DNA of 24,639 nucleotides, from positions 1-24,639 of IMG/VR virus record IMGVR_UViG_3300021957_007032, one strand, 5' to 3'. This document shows positions 1 through 6,414 of this stretch, in pieces; within the stretch, counting starts at the first letter, position 1, and each line of letters begins with the position of its first letter. The position numbers were made by a program, and so were the translations under genes. Under the pieces are notes generated by a model, which worked only from the letters and a program-made list of their open reading frames with translations, was not told where the DNA came from and ran no database searches. This stretch comes from a virus.

Positions 1-21
1 CATAACAGTTACTTTAATCAT
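1..21 (-). CDS. Start of a minus-strand gene cut by the window edge
   Basis: Only the first seven codons (MIKVTVM) are inside the window, so the product cannot be named. The start is well supported. An AAAGGAGAG ribosome binding site lies six to seven bases upstream of the ATG at 21-19. A sigma70-like promoter precedes it, and a terminator at 80-110 separates it from the unit to its right. A short beta-strand opening of this kind would fit a glutaredoxin-like or other small nucleotide-metabolism protein next to thyX, but that is a guess. Confidence 0.6.
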
Positions 22-47
22 TAAACTCTCCTTTAATTAACTATACT

Positions 48-78
48 ATTATAATCACACATTTTATACTAAAGTCAA
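48..78 (-). promoter_or_regulatory. Sigma70-like promoter for the truncated left-edge gene
   Basis: On the minus strand TTGACT (78-73) and TATAAT (53-48) are separated by 19 bases. This is a good -10 box with an acceptable -35 at slightly long spacing. The -10 sits within TTATAATAGTATAG, and related TATAAT boxes occur before three other minus-strand genes in the window (2750-2755, 15637-15642, 23047-23052). It lies directly after the terminator at 80-110, as expected for a new transcription unit. Confidence 0.5.
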
Positions 79-79
79 C

Positions 80-120
80 AAAAAAAAGGCCCCTAAGGAC
101 CTTTTTTTATTTTTTTTTTA
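80..120. terminator. Bidirectional intrinsic terminator
   Basis: An inverted repeat pairs AAAAAAAAGG (80-89) with CCTTTTTTTA (100-109). Two further C-G pairs form inside, with a small CTAA loop. A long T run follows on the plus strand (102-120), and the A run gives a T run on the minus strand. It would end the minus-strand transcript carrying thyX and the 38-codon ORF, and insulate the promoter to its left. Confidence 0.75.
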
Positions 121-126
121 ATCGAA

Positions 127-243
127 CTAAGCAGTTTGTTTACATGTGCATTTAGACATTATGCGATAGTTCAGTATTTTATGAACTAAAGCACGTCTTC
201 GTGCTTGAACAAACTTATTCCATTGATATGGTCTGTAAGTCAT
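127..243 (-). CDS. 38-residue basic peptide under a glutamine riboswitch
   Basis: This small ORF begins MTYRPYQWNKFV, continues with a basic stretch (QARRRALVHK), has two Cys near the end (CTCK) and stops at TAG 129-127. The start is backed by one of the strongest ribosome binding sites in the window (GAGGAGGG, about 5-6 bases upstream). A riboswitch-like leader and a following terminator make it a complete unit. In the Downstream-peptide class of glutamine riboswitches the controlled gene is typically a short ORF, and in cyanobacteria it includes the glutamine synthetase inactivating factor IF17. The arginine-rich helix here (residues 13-30) is loosely reminiscent of the IF7/IF17 C-terminal region. 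I cannot show homology by eye, so inhibition of glutamine synthetase is only a hypothesis. I see no membrane segment or signal peptide. Confidence 0.75.
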   Translation of the reverse strand: MTYRPYQWNKFVQARRRALVHKILNYRIMSKCTCKQTA

Positions 244-246
244 TGC

Positions 247-317
247 CACCCTCCTCTTTTTAAAGTTAGGTGCGTTCCTTCAGCGATTGCCTACTTCCGC
301 CCGTGAGGGTGAACGAT
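247..317 (-). promoter_or_regulatory. Glutamine riboswitch (glnA / Downstream-peptide class) with expression platform
   Basis: On the minus strand the RNA reads ATCGTTCACCC (317-307), then GGGCGGAAGTAGGC, then GCTGAAGGAACGC (about 284-272). These are the conserved elements I know for the glutamine aptamer: outer stem CGUUC/GAACG (315-311 with 277-273), a short C/G stem (CCC with GGG), the invariant GGAAGUAGG and the closing GAAGGAACGC. The platform follows at once. The ribosome binding sequence GAGGGTG (253-247) is a perfect 7-base complement of CACCCTC (311-305) in the aptamer 5' arm. Ligand-free RNA could therefore hide the ribosome site, while folding of the aptamer would free it. The element starts at the thyX stop codon. 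Assignment is by recalled consensus, not by a covariance search. Confidence 0.85.
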
Positions 318-949
318 TATGTCTTATTTATTAAATACTTCCACGAAACTGGAGCTATTCTGGATACTTCCTCTCCAAAGTACTCTGACAATTTTTGTAT
401 TTCTAATTGTGCATGTTCTTCTGTTCTTAGTTTATAAATTCTAGCAGCAGCTGCTAAAGATCCTGTTTCTATCCATTCTGTCATCATAGCTTGAGGTAAT
501 ATTGCTCTAGCTTGTTCAGGACAAATACCTTTTGTCAGCATTAACTTATAAGTATCTTCTGTATGTCTAATAGTTTCTTGATAAGCATAACTTATGTCTG
601 TGTCAGGATATATTTCACTAGAAGATCCTTGTTTTTTATTATCCGCAGCTAATCTCCATTGATGTGGAGACCAAAATTCTGGTGTATCTGAAACATATCT
701 TCTACTAGTTTCGTTTCTAGTAATTCCTATCATATGTTTAAACCATTGTCTTGCAACAAATATAGGAGCTTTAATTCTTACCTGATACGTAACTTGAGAA
801 AAAGGAGTCCAATGATCGTGTGTAGCTAAATATCTCAATAGTCCTTCATCTTTATCACTAAAATGTTTGACTTCCTTTGCAAAAGATACTCTTGCTGCGT
901 TTACAACAGAAACATCACTTCCCATACTATCAATCAGGTTTACGTTCAT
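317..949 (-). CDS. thyX: Flavin-dependent thymidylate synthase ThyX
   Basis: ThyX makes dTMP from dUMP using FAD, NADPH and methylene-tetrahydrofolate, supplying thymidine for phage DNA. The 210-residue protein fits the family size. It has the flavin- and substrate-binding core QWFKHMIGITRNETSRRY, where ThyX usually has RHRx7S followed by xRY. Here the triad reads KHM and the spacing to the serine is one residue longer, a variant I associate with marine T4-like phages. A C-terminal EEHAQLEIQKL matches the conserved AQxEIR-type helix. The start overlaps the clpP end by 20 bases. Its last codons carry a late-promoter-like box and its stop codon abuts the riboswitch. Confidence 0.93.
   Translation of the reverse strand: MNVNLIDSMGSDVSVVNAARVSFAKEVKHFSDKDEGLLRYLATHDHWTPFSQVTYQVRIKAPIFVARQWFKHMIGITRNETSRRYVSDTPEFWSPHQWRLAADNKKQGSSSEIYPDTDISYAYQETIRHTEDTYKLMLTKGICPEQARAILPQAMMTEWIETGSLAAAARIYKLRTEEHAQLEIQKLSEYFGEEVSRIAPVSWKYLINKT
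325..332 (-). promoter_or_regulatory. T4-late-like promoter box (AATAAATA)
   Basis: The minus-strand sequence TTTAATAAATAA overlaps the last thyX codons and contains AATAAATA, one mismatch from the T4 late box TATAAATA. Transcription starting about six bases beyond the box would begin almost exactly at the first base of the riboswitch. The same TTTAATAAATAA string precedes the 690-residue gene at 17754-17761. The window encodes a gp55-type late sigma factor that would read such a box. The AT-rich background makes chance matches possible. Confidence 0.45.
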
Positions 950-1514
950 TTACTACCTCGTCTGCTAAGTTATATTTCACAGCTTCATGAGCTGTCATAA
1001 AATTATCTCTATCCATATCTTGTTCTAATTTTTCATATGGATGTCCCGTATGTTTTACATATATATCAGTTAGAACTTTTTTCCATCTTTGTAATTCTCT
1101 AAAAGCTATTTCTACTTCTGTAGCTTGACCCTGAGCTCCTCCTAAAGGTTGATGAATCATGTGTCTACTATTAACAGTTACTAACCTTTTTTTTCCTGCA
1201 CATGCAAGAAGAGATCCCATCGAAGCTGCTTGCCCCGTTACTATTGTAGTAATAGGAGACTGTATGTACATCATAATATCATATATAGCCATACCAGCTA
1301 CAACACTTCCTCCTGGTGAGTTAACATACATATTAATAGGAGCTTTAGGATTTTGTGACTCTAACCACAACAACGTAGCAATAATATGATTAGCCATGTT
1401 TTCTTCTACTACACCGTTTAGAAATAAAATTCTATCTTTTGCTAATCTAGTATAAACATCATATGCTTTTTCTCTTCCATCTTTTTCAATTTCAATTACT
1501 GCTGGAAACGGCAT
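930..1514 (-). CDS. clpP: ATP-dependent Clp protease proteolytic subunit ClpP
   Basis: This is a serine peptidase of the ClpP family (S14), full length at 194 residues. The catalytic triad is intact: Ser98 in GQAASMGS, His121 in MIHQPLGG and Asp170 in DRDNFMTA. The oxyanion-hole region NSPGGSV is at 65-71. Residues 1-20 form the usual axial-loop N terminus, with no signal peptide. No Clp ATPase is visible nearby, so it probably uses host ClpX or ClpA, or works as a stand-alone barrel. Possible roles are altering host protein turnover or processing head or tail proteins. The ATG has a GAGGAG site seven bases upstream. The gene overlaps the upstream glycosyltransferase by 23 bases and thyX by 20. 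Confidence 0.95.
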   Translation of the reverse strand: MPFPAVIEIEKDGREKAYDVYTRLAKDRILFLNGVVEENMANHIIATLLWLESQNPKAPINMYVNSPGGSVVAGMAIYDIMMYIQSPITTIVTGQAASMGSLLACAGKKRLVTVNSRHMIHQPLGGAQGQATEVEIAFRELQRWKKVLTDIYVKHTGHPYEKLEQDMDRDNFMTAHEAVKYNLADEVVNERKPD

Positions 1515-2253
1515 TCAAATACTCCTCTGCTCTTTTATCAAAAACGTTTTCTCTATTCTTTATACTACCTTTTAGGTGTACAATATATCCTTCTTTATAT
1601 CTTTTGTCCATTTGATTCCAATATTCATGCATAGGAGTTATTTTAACTCCTGATTCGTAAACTGCTATATTAAGAGCAGATTGATCATCTGACCAAAGGC
1701 CTTTTTTCTCCAACATATTTTCAACTACATCGTGTGTTAGAAAAGGTCTCATTTTTATTATAGTATTTTTATCCAATAATACTACACCAGTATTAAAATA
1801 ATTTTGTTTGTAGTTTTCTATAAGATGAGATTTTCCTATTCTAGCTAAATGATCTGGTTCTTTTCCAGTGTCAAATATTTTACCCATTCTACTTACAGCA
1901 TGAAAACCTTCATCTGGATAATATTCAAGTATGTTAGGGGAATCAGGATAATAATAAGTGTCTGTATCTAAAAATAATATTCTATCATATTCAAGATACT
2001 TGTCATTTCTAAAAAGTTTTAGTATTTCAAGACAAGGTGAATGATGTTTAGTTTCTGGTATACTTTCACATACATAATCCCAACCAAATCTTTGGGCAGC
2101 TCCACCATTGAAAAGAATTGAATTAGCTTTAACTGTTTCATTTCTTTCTTTTAAAATACTATGTGTAGCAGTAGTTCTTGATTCAACATATTTTTTGTAA
2201 TAGTTTGGATTTATATCAATTTGGATAAGTAATGTTTTTAAATTTTTTGACAT
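1492..2253 (-). CDS. GT8-like glycosyltransferase
   Basis: This 253-residue GT-A fold protein probably transfers a sugar from a nucleotide-sugar donor. The metal-binding DxD is DTD at 96-98 within RILFLDTDTYYY. It is followed by YFNTGVVLLD (152-161), SDDQSALN (188-195) and a C-terminal HLKGS (226-230), which resembles the HxxG metal/phosphate motif of family 8 enzymes. There is no membrane segment. It is the last sugar gene before clpP and overlaps both neighbours. Donor and acceptor cannot be read from the sequence. Confidence 0.8.
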   Translation of the reverse strand: MSKNLKTLLIQIDINPNYYKKYVESRTTATHSILKERNETVKANSILFNGGAAQRFGWDYVCESIPETKHHSPCLEILKLFRNDKYLEYDRILFLDTDTYYYPDSPNILEYYPDEGFHAVSRMGKIFDTGKEPDHLARIGKSHLIENYKQNYFNTGVVLLDKNTIIKMRPFLTHDVVENMLEKKGLWSDDQSALNIAVYESGVKITPMHEYWNQMDKRYKEGYIVHLKGSIKNRENVFDKRAEEYLNAVSSSN

Positions 2254-2479
2254 TTTCTTTTTTAAACTCTATCGCTTTTTTTTCAGTTACACATGTTATA
2301 GTAATATTATTAATATTATTAAAAATACTTTGTAAACCTTTAATTAATTTTTTATTATTGTTCACAAGATAACTCTCACATGAGAGTTTGCTATCATACA
2401 TGTTTTCTGTATTCAACAAAACTTGAATATTATTTTCTACAGAAGATAGATATACAATAGCAACAATAACAAATTTCAT
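2216..2479 (-). CDS. Small probably exported protein, unknown function
   Basis: The product is 87 residues with a short hydrophobic N terminus (MKFVIVAIVYLSSV) that could be a signal peptide or membrane anchor. A polar, asparagine- and lysine-rich body follows, with two cysteines (about residues 34 and 63) that could pair outside the membrane. The start forms a TAATG junction with the upstream DUF2061-like gene, implying coupled translation. The end overlaps the glycosyltransferase start by 38 bases. I do not recognise a family. An envelope or superinfection role would fit the context but is inference. Confidence 0.6.
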   Translation of the reverse strand: MKFVIVAIVYLSSVENNIQVLLNTENMYDSKLSCESYLVNNNKKLIKGLQSIFNNINNITITCVTEKKAIEFKKENVKKFKNITYPN

Positions 2480-2724
2480 TATGTCATATTTTTATTAGTA
2501 ATTTTTTTATAAGCAGAATGTAATACATAGAACCACACTCCATTAATAGCTGGTTCTACTAAAGCTACAGAACCTGCTTCCCACAAACTAGCTCCTGTCA
2601 TTAAACTTACGACAGTCATAGCTATAACAATGTGACCCATTGTATATATTGCAGCAAGCATAACACTGCTACTGCCAATTATTTTTTTAAGTAATTCAAA
2701 AATTCCATTTGTAAATTCAGGCAT
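2479..2724 (-). CDS. DUF2061-like small membrane protein
   Basis: This is an 81-residue protein with two predicted membrane segments (about 19-45 and 48-70). The pattern of a hydrophobic segment, TGASLWEAGSVALVEPAIN and WFYVLH resembles DUF2061 proteins, where a TG and a later glutamate-to-YxxHE stretch are conserved. The function of that family is unknown. The start is strong: AGGAGGT lies about five bases before the ATG and a TATAAT box sits further upstream. The gene therefore heads a short unit with the 87-residue protein. A holin-like role is possible from size and topology, but the DUF2061 pattern makes this less likely. Confidence 0.7.
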   Translation of the reverse strand: MPEFTNGIFELLKKIIGSSSVMLAAIYTMGHIVIAMTVVSLMTGASLWEAGSVALVEPAINGVWFYVLHSAYKKITNKNMT

Positions 2725-2728
2725 ATAG

Positions 2729-2755
2729 ACCTCCTATTTGTTCTATATTATTATA
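2729..2755 (-). promoter_or_regulatory. Promoter -10 box and strong RBS for the membrane-protein unit
   Basis: In the 70-base gap before the DUF2061-like gene, the minus strand has TATAAT (2755-2750) within ACTATAATAATATAG, then AGGAGGT (2735-2729), then the ATG at 2724. No convincing -35 is seen; the best is a weak CTAACT-type hexamer 17 bases upstream. This is one of four TATAAT boxes found in the few minus-strand gaps. Confidence 0.45.
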
Positions 2756-2794
2756 GTAGTTTTTTGAATTAAAGTTAGACACGTGTAACTTTTT

Positions 2795-3355
2795 TTAAGT
2801 TTTTGAATACCAAACGTTTTTACCCATTCTATTCCAATTTGATCCAAAAACTTCTTCTACGCTTTGTTTAACAGGCTTCCACGTAATATCATCTCCACAT
2901 ATGACACCACCTTTTTTAAGTTTACACATATACGATTCTATTTCATTTTTAACAAATGGATACGAATGGTCTGAATCATGAAAGATAAAATCCATACTAT
3001 TATCTGGAATTTGATCTATAACATTTAAAGATCTACCTTTAATTATTTTTATTCTATCTCCCCACTCTTTAGCACCTTCTCTAAATTTAAGTTCATTAGC
3101 ATTGTGGTCCCAAGGAACAAATTGATCTCCTCCTGACCATATAGGTTTTTCATTATACTGCCAATGGTAATCGGGATTGTCATTTTGTACTTCCCATGCA
3201 TCTACAACTGTCATTTGTAGTTTAGTATTTTTCATTAGATGAAAAGTAGTTTCACCAATCTTTACACCTAATTCTAAACCTGTTTCCCATCCATAATGAT
3301 CTGATAACCACCTTAAACATTTCATTCTTGTGCTTGGATTTTTAACTCCTGCCAT
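2795..3355 (-). CDS. Class I SAM-dependent methyltransferase (Methyltransf_24-like)
   Basis: The 186-residue protein has a Rossmann-type methyltransferase layout. A glycine-containing first loop ETGLELGVKIGETT (24-37) is followed by an acidic second strand TVVDAW (49-54). The FIFHDSDHSYPFVKNEIE stretch (123-140) and KKGGVICGDD (147-156) resemble Methyltransf_24/TylF-like enzymes, where the acidic and histidine residues can bind a metal. These enzymes often O-methylate sugars or small molecules. The gene overlaps the following small gene by 14 bases. Methylation of the phage-made glycan is the likely role by context. Confidence 0.8.
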   Translation of the reverse strand: MAGVKNPSTRMKCLRWLSDHYGWETGLELGVKIGETTFHLMKNTKLQMTVVDAWEVQNDNPDYHWQYNEKPIWSGGDQFVPWDHNANELKFREGAKEWGDRIKIIKGRSLNVIDQIPDNSMDFIFHDSDHSYPFVKNEIESYMCKLKKGGVICGDDITWKPVKQSVEEVFGSNWNRMGKNVWYSKT

Positions 3356-3539
3356 TTAATTCTCCTCTTTCTAAATTTCTAAGATCTACTTGTGCTTCGT
3401 TTTCATTCATATAAGGACCTATCAAATCATAACTTCCTTCTTTATCAATTCTATATATGTACCAACTATTATTAGCATATAGGCTTGGATATATTCTATA
3501 CTGAAACCTTTCTGGTTTCGATGAAGATGTAGTTGACAT
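3342..3539 (-). CDS. Small conserved-looking protein of unknown function
   Basis: This 65-residue soluble protein contains FQYRIYPSLYANNSWYIYRI, then a GPYMNENEAQVDLRNLE helix. The pattern of aromatic strands followed by an amphipathic helix resembles small DUF domains of phages. The start has AGGAGAAGG just upstream of ATG 3539-3537, which favours a real gene. It overlaps the methyltransferase by 14 bases and the 80-residue gene upstream by 44 bases. I do not recognise a family. Confidence 0.55.
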   Translation of the reverse strand: MSTTSSSKPERFQYRIYPSLYANNSWYIYRIDKEGSYDLIGPYMNENEAQVDLRNLERGELNGRS

Positions 3540-3738
3540 AACCTTCTCCTTCTACTTTATAAAAACCTTCTCCTTTGTCTAATAACTTATTCCATTCTTC
3601 AATGTCCATTATCTCAGCAAAGTAAGTCCAAGCAATTTCGATAGAATCGTATATAAAAACATTTATATTAGATTGCTGTAAACCTTCGTTAGTTTCTGTT
3701 GATGTAGTTCTTCTTATAAATAATTTTTCTTTATCCAT
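3496..3738 (-). CDS. Small unknown protein, 80 residues
   Basis: This is an acidic, soluble protein with INVFIYDSIEIAWTYFAEI (25-43) and a GEGFYKVEGEGYVNYIFIE strand-rich end. There is no signal peptide or membrane segment. It overlaps the upstream glycosyltransferase by 25 bases and the downstream 65-residue gene by 44 bases in another frame, an unusually long overlap for this window. The ribosome site is weak, so coupling to the upstream gene is likely. I do not recognise a family. Confidence 0.5.
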   Translation of the reverse strand: MDKEKLFIRRTTSTETNEGLQQSNINVFIYDSIEIAWTYFAEIMDIEEWNKLLDKGEGFYKVEGEGYVNYIFIETRKVSV

Positions 3739-4421
3739 TCGTCACTCACTTCTGTTGGATTGGGATTTCCATGGAATACACACACTTTACCTCCGGTAGG
3801 AATATGTGACCCAAACATTTTACTCCTGTCACCAGCATGTTTTCCTCTTTCAGATCCTTTTTTATATGACCACAGCCACTCATCAGGAAAAATATTAAGG
3901 AAATCTGGATAATAATTAACATAGCTTGATATAACATTTTGATCTCCAAAGAAATGTATTTGTTTTTGATAATCGTGCCATTTTTTATAATTTTGCATAT
4001 AGTATTGGTATATTCCTTTACTATTTTTTGTATTGAATCTTATAGCAGAGGAATTATATTCTTTTCCGGGGAGAAGACCGTTGTCAGGCCTGATAAAATC
4101 TCTAGTAACAGCAAAGGATTTATGCTCAAAGAAACAATCGATGTTATCAACAATAACAACGTCAAGATCAAAATATAAATATTCCCCATTTGGTAATACT
4201 CCTTCTTTAAACATTTGAAGTTTGTTCCACCAACCTACTTCGTCTGTATTTAATTCTACAACTTTGTATTTAGGATAAAGATCTATTTGATCTGTCAAAA
4301 CATAAAAATCAAAATCTTTAGTTGTGTTTCTTTTTACCATGTTATACAATCTATGTGTATAATCTTGTCCGTATTTTGTACCCCAATTTACACACACAAC
4401 GTTTGTTTTATCTATAGCCAT
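3714..4421 (-). CDS. Glycosyltransferase, GT-A fold, DxD type
   Basis: This 235-residue putative sugar transferase has the DxD in YFDLDVVIVDN (DLD at 85-87). An upstream GWWNKLQMF helix, FFGDQNVI (157-164) and a late VFHGNPNP (215-222) complete the pattern: the acidic GDQ and the terminal histidine are typical of GT8-like enzymes. No transmembrane segment is seen. It overlaps the pyruvyltransferase-like gene upstream by 10 bases. It probably uses a host nucleotide sugar, with specificity unknown. Confidence 0.8.
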   Translation of the reverse strand: MAIDKTNVVCVNWGTKYGQDYTHRLYNMVKRNTTKDFDFYVLTDQIDLYPKYKVVELNTDEVGWWNKLQMFKEGVLPNGEYLYFDLDVVIVDNIDCFFEHKSFAVTRDFIRPDNGLLPGKEYNSSAIRFNTKNSKGIYQYYMQNYKKWHDYQKQIHFFGDQNVISSYVNYYPDFLNIFPDEWLWSYKKGSERGKHAGDRSKMFGSHIPTGGKVCVFHGNPNPTEVSDEWIKKNYL

Positions 4422-5131
4422 ACCTTACTCGCAAATTCATAATTTAATTTTCTACAATGTTCTAAACTTATTATATTAGGCAAAGTGAAGAATTTTTCTT
4501 TTAATGGTTTTCTAAAATCTGTTTCATAATCTATTTTTACATCTTTGTTTAATAATTTACCCCAATACCAAACATGATATGAAGCAGTTAATATTTTTGA
4601 ATGATGTTTTATTTGATTAACAACATAGTCAATTTTTACCATATTGTTCATATGCTGTCCTTTAATACGTCTTTTAGTAGTTTTGCCACCACCCACTTTT
4701 AATATTTTACCTTTAGCTAATGGAGCAATATTTTTATTACCTTTAGGGTCATCAAAAATTTTATTTAAACAAGATACACATGGTACGAATTGATAAGGAG
4801 TATTAGTTTGTCTTATACCAACTAAGTCAAAATTTAAAAATAATGGATGGTTAAAATATTCTTCGTCTAATCCAGCTCCCCAAATTATTTTCTTTTTAGC
4901 TTTAATTTTTTTTGACCATTCCCATATAATATTGACCCAAGCATCTCCTGAAATAATTCCACCTCCGCCAACAATAAATTTATCACATTCAATACCATTT
5001 GGTATTTTATCTGTTAAATCAAATATTTTTATAGATTTTGAATCTTCAGGATGATAATGATAAGGAGAGCTATACCAATCGCCAGGATTTGATTTGTCTT
5101 TTCTATGTAAGTATACTGTCTTCAGGGTCAT
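4412..5131 (-). CDS. Polysaccharide pyruvyl transferase family protein
   Basis: The 239-residue protein has the layout of this family: NPGDWYSSP near the N terminus (15-23), a glycine turn GGGGI (55-59), WGAGLDEE (84-91), VGIRQ (104-108), and SYHVWYWGKLL (184-194), which matches the conserved S-x-H-x-x-x-x-x-L region near the active site. Family members add ketal pyruvate from PEP to sugars, or act as glycosyltransferase relatives. It is somewhat short for a full enzyme (often 300 residues or more). It would add negative charge to the glycan in this cassette. Confidence 0.75.
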   Translation of the reverse strand: MTLKTVYLHRKDKSNPGDWYSSPYHYHPEDSKSIKIFDLTDKIPNGIECDKFIVGGGGIISGDAWVNIIWEWSKKIKAKKKIIWGAGLDEEYFNHPLFLNFDLVGIRQTNTPYQFVPCVSCLNKIFDDPKGNKNIAPLAKGKILKVGGGKTTKRRIKGQHMNNMVKIDYVVNQIKHHSKILTASYHVWYWGKLLNKDVKIDYETDFRKPLKEKFFTLPNIISLEHCRKLNYEFASKVWL

Positions 5132-5777
5132 TATTAAATTTCCAAATTCCTACTTCGCTATTTGCATTCATTTCGTGTTGATAAGATTTATACATAACAA
5201 GACAATCTTTATACGAAGGAGGAACAGTACAATTTGAGGCTCCTTGAATTAATACCCATTTGTATTTTTTTCTAATACTATCTAAAAATTCTATTCTTAT
5301 ATTATCAGGCCAATGTTGTAATACTTCTTTGACTATTAATAATGTATGACTATTTCCACCTGGTAAGTTATCAAAATGTTCAATTTTTTGAAATATAGCT
5401 TTTGGATTAGTACAATTTAAATCAGCTCTTTCTAAAGCTGTTTCGCTTATATCAAAACCTTTATATTTTAAACTCTGAGGCCATTGTAAATCTTTGTATA
5501 AAAAATAAGGACCACATCCAAAATCATGTACTTCCTCTATATCAAATTTATTAACATGTTGAAATAATATCTTTAACCAAATTTGAGCGTTGTCTGGTAT
5601 TGATCCGGATCCAGCTCCATCTGCTTTTCTCCATCTATTTGTTTTATAGATATTTTCAAATATCTCTTCCATTTTATCATAATCAAATTCTTCGTGATCA
5701 TGACCTGTGGCATTTTGTATGTAAGTTGTTTCTCTGATTTTTTCTAATAAATCTTTATCTACTGATTGCTCGCTCAA
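5103..5777 (-). CDS. Class I SAM-dependent methyltransferase
   Basis: A 224-residue methyltransferase. Motif I is DFGCGP (85-90), motif II is GFDIS (107-111), and KEVLQHWP (150-157) corresponds to the later motif where catalytic or substrate residues lie. The likely start is TTG at 5777, because no in-frame ATG lies upstream before a stop and the first internal ATG is at residue 36. GGAG lies ten bases before the TTG. It overlaps the GT2-like gene by 23 bases. The substrate is probably a sugar or lipid carrier in this cassette, but no residue shows it. Confidence 0.78.
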   Translation of the reverse strand: MSEQSVDKDLLEKIRETTYIQNATGHDHEEFDYDKMEEIFENIYKTNRWRKADGAGSGSIPDNAQIWLKILFQHVNKFDIEEVHDFGCGPYFLYKDLQWPQSLKYKGFDISETALERADLNCTNPKAIFQKIEHFDNLPGGNSHTLLIVKEVLQHWPDNIRIEFLDSIRKKYKWVLIQGASNCTVPPSYKDCLVMYKSYQHEMNANSEVGIWKFNNDPEDSILT

Positions 5778-6414
5778 TTTTTTCTCGCTCCATAGGTATT
5801 AAATATTCTCTTGCCCATTGCATAACAAGTTCGTCTCTATTTGTTATCTTATTATCTCTAGATAACTTTGCTGTACTGTCTCCAATAATTTTTTTAGCTT
5901 TATTTGTTATATTTATTCGTTTTAAAACACCAGCTGCTTTTGCAATTTCAACAGCATAAGTATCAACATGCCAATGTAAAAATATTGGATGTGTCATGTA
6001 TCCCATCAATTCATACCATTGTCTAGTAACCATGAAATGTGGAGCTCCCCCTTTACCTCTTCCATCGTCTGGAACTAAGACACCTATTCTTTTAGGTAAA
6101 CTTAAACATTCATCTTCAGCTATAGTGTCCCAACCTTTAGTTTGCATTGTTTCTGCATCACCTTGCATAAACAAAATATGTCCTCCAGCTTTTTTAGCCA
6201 TAAGATTCCATCCATGATTAGAAAAATAATTACTTCCTATTGTTAAATATTTGTTATCTATCAATCTTTTATACTCAGATAACGTCTCATCATCTGAATT
6301 AAGATAAATGTTAAACTCAAGTTTATTTTCAGAAGTTTTAGTATCTAACATGCTTTCAATCATAGCTGCACACTTTTCTGGTCTTCCTCTAGATGGTGTA
6401 CAGATACTTATCAT
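5755..6414 (-). CDS. GT2-like glycosyltransferase
   Basis: The 219-residue protein opens with MISICTPSRGRPEKC, the strand-loop start typical of family 2 transferases. FNIYLNSDDETLSEY (34-48) corresponds to the first acidic site and ILFMQGDAETMQTKGW (80-95) to a DxD-like metal site (DAE). Cytosolic, with no membrane segment. It overlaps the epimerase end through an ATGA junction and so is translationally coupled to it. Confidence 0.75.
   Translation of the reverse strand: MISICTPSRGRPEKCAAMIESMLDTKTSENKLEFNIYLNSDDETLSEYKRLIDNKYLTIGSNYFSNHGWNLMAKKAGGHILFMQGDAETMQTKGWDTIAEDECLSLPKRIGVLVPDDGRGKGGAPHFMVTRQWYELMGYMTHPIFLHWHVDTYAVEIAKAAGVLKRINITNKAKKIIGDSTAKLSRDNKITNRDELVMQWAREYLIPMEREKIERAISR

Noticed and set aside
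244-316. tRNA gene in the left gap
   Set aside because: The GC-rich patch does not form a cloverleaf and has no T-loop or anticodon arm. It matches the glutamine riboswitch instead.
1159-1389. Plus-strand reading frame opposite clpP
   Set aside because: It is the shadow of a clear clpP with intact triad and has no ribosome site or recognisable product. The same applies to the open frames opposite the sugar genes, gp46 and the 690-residue gene.
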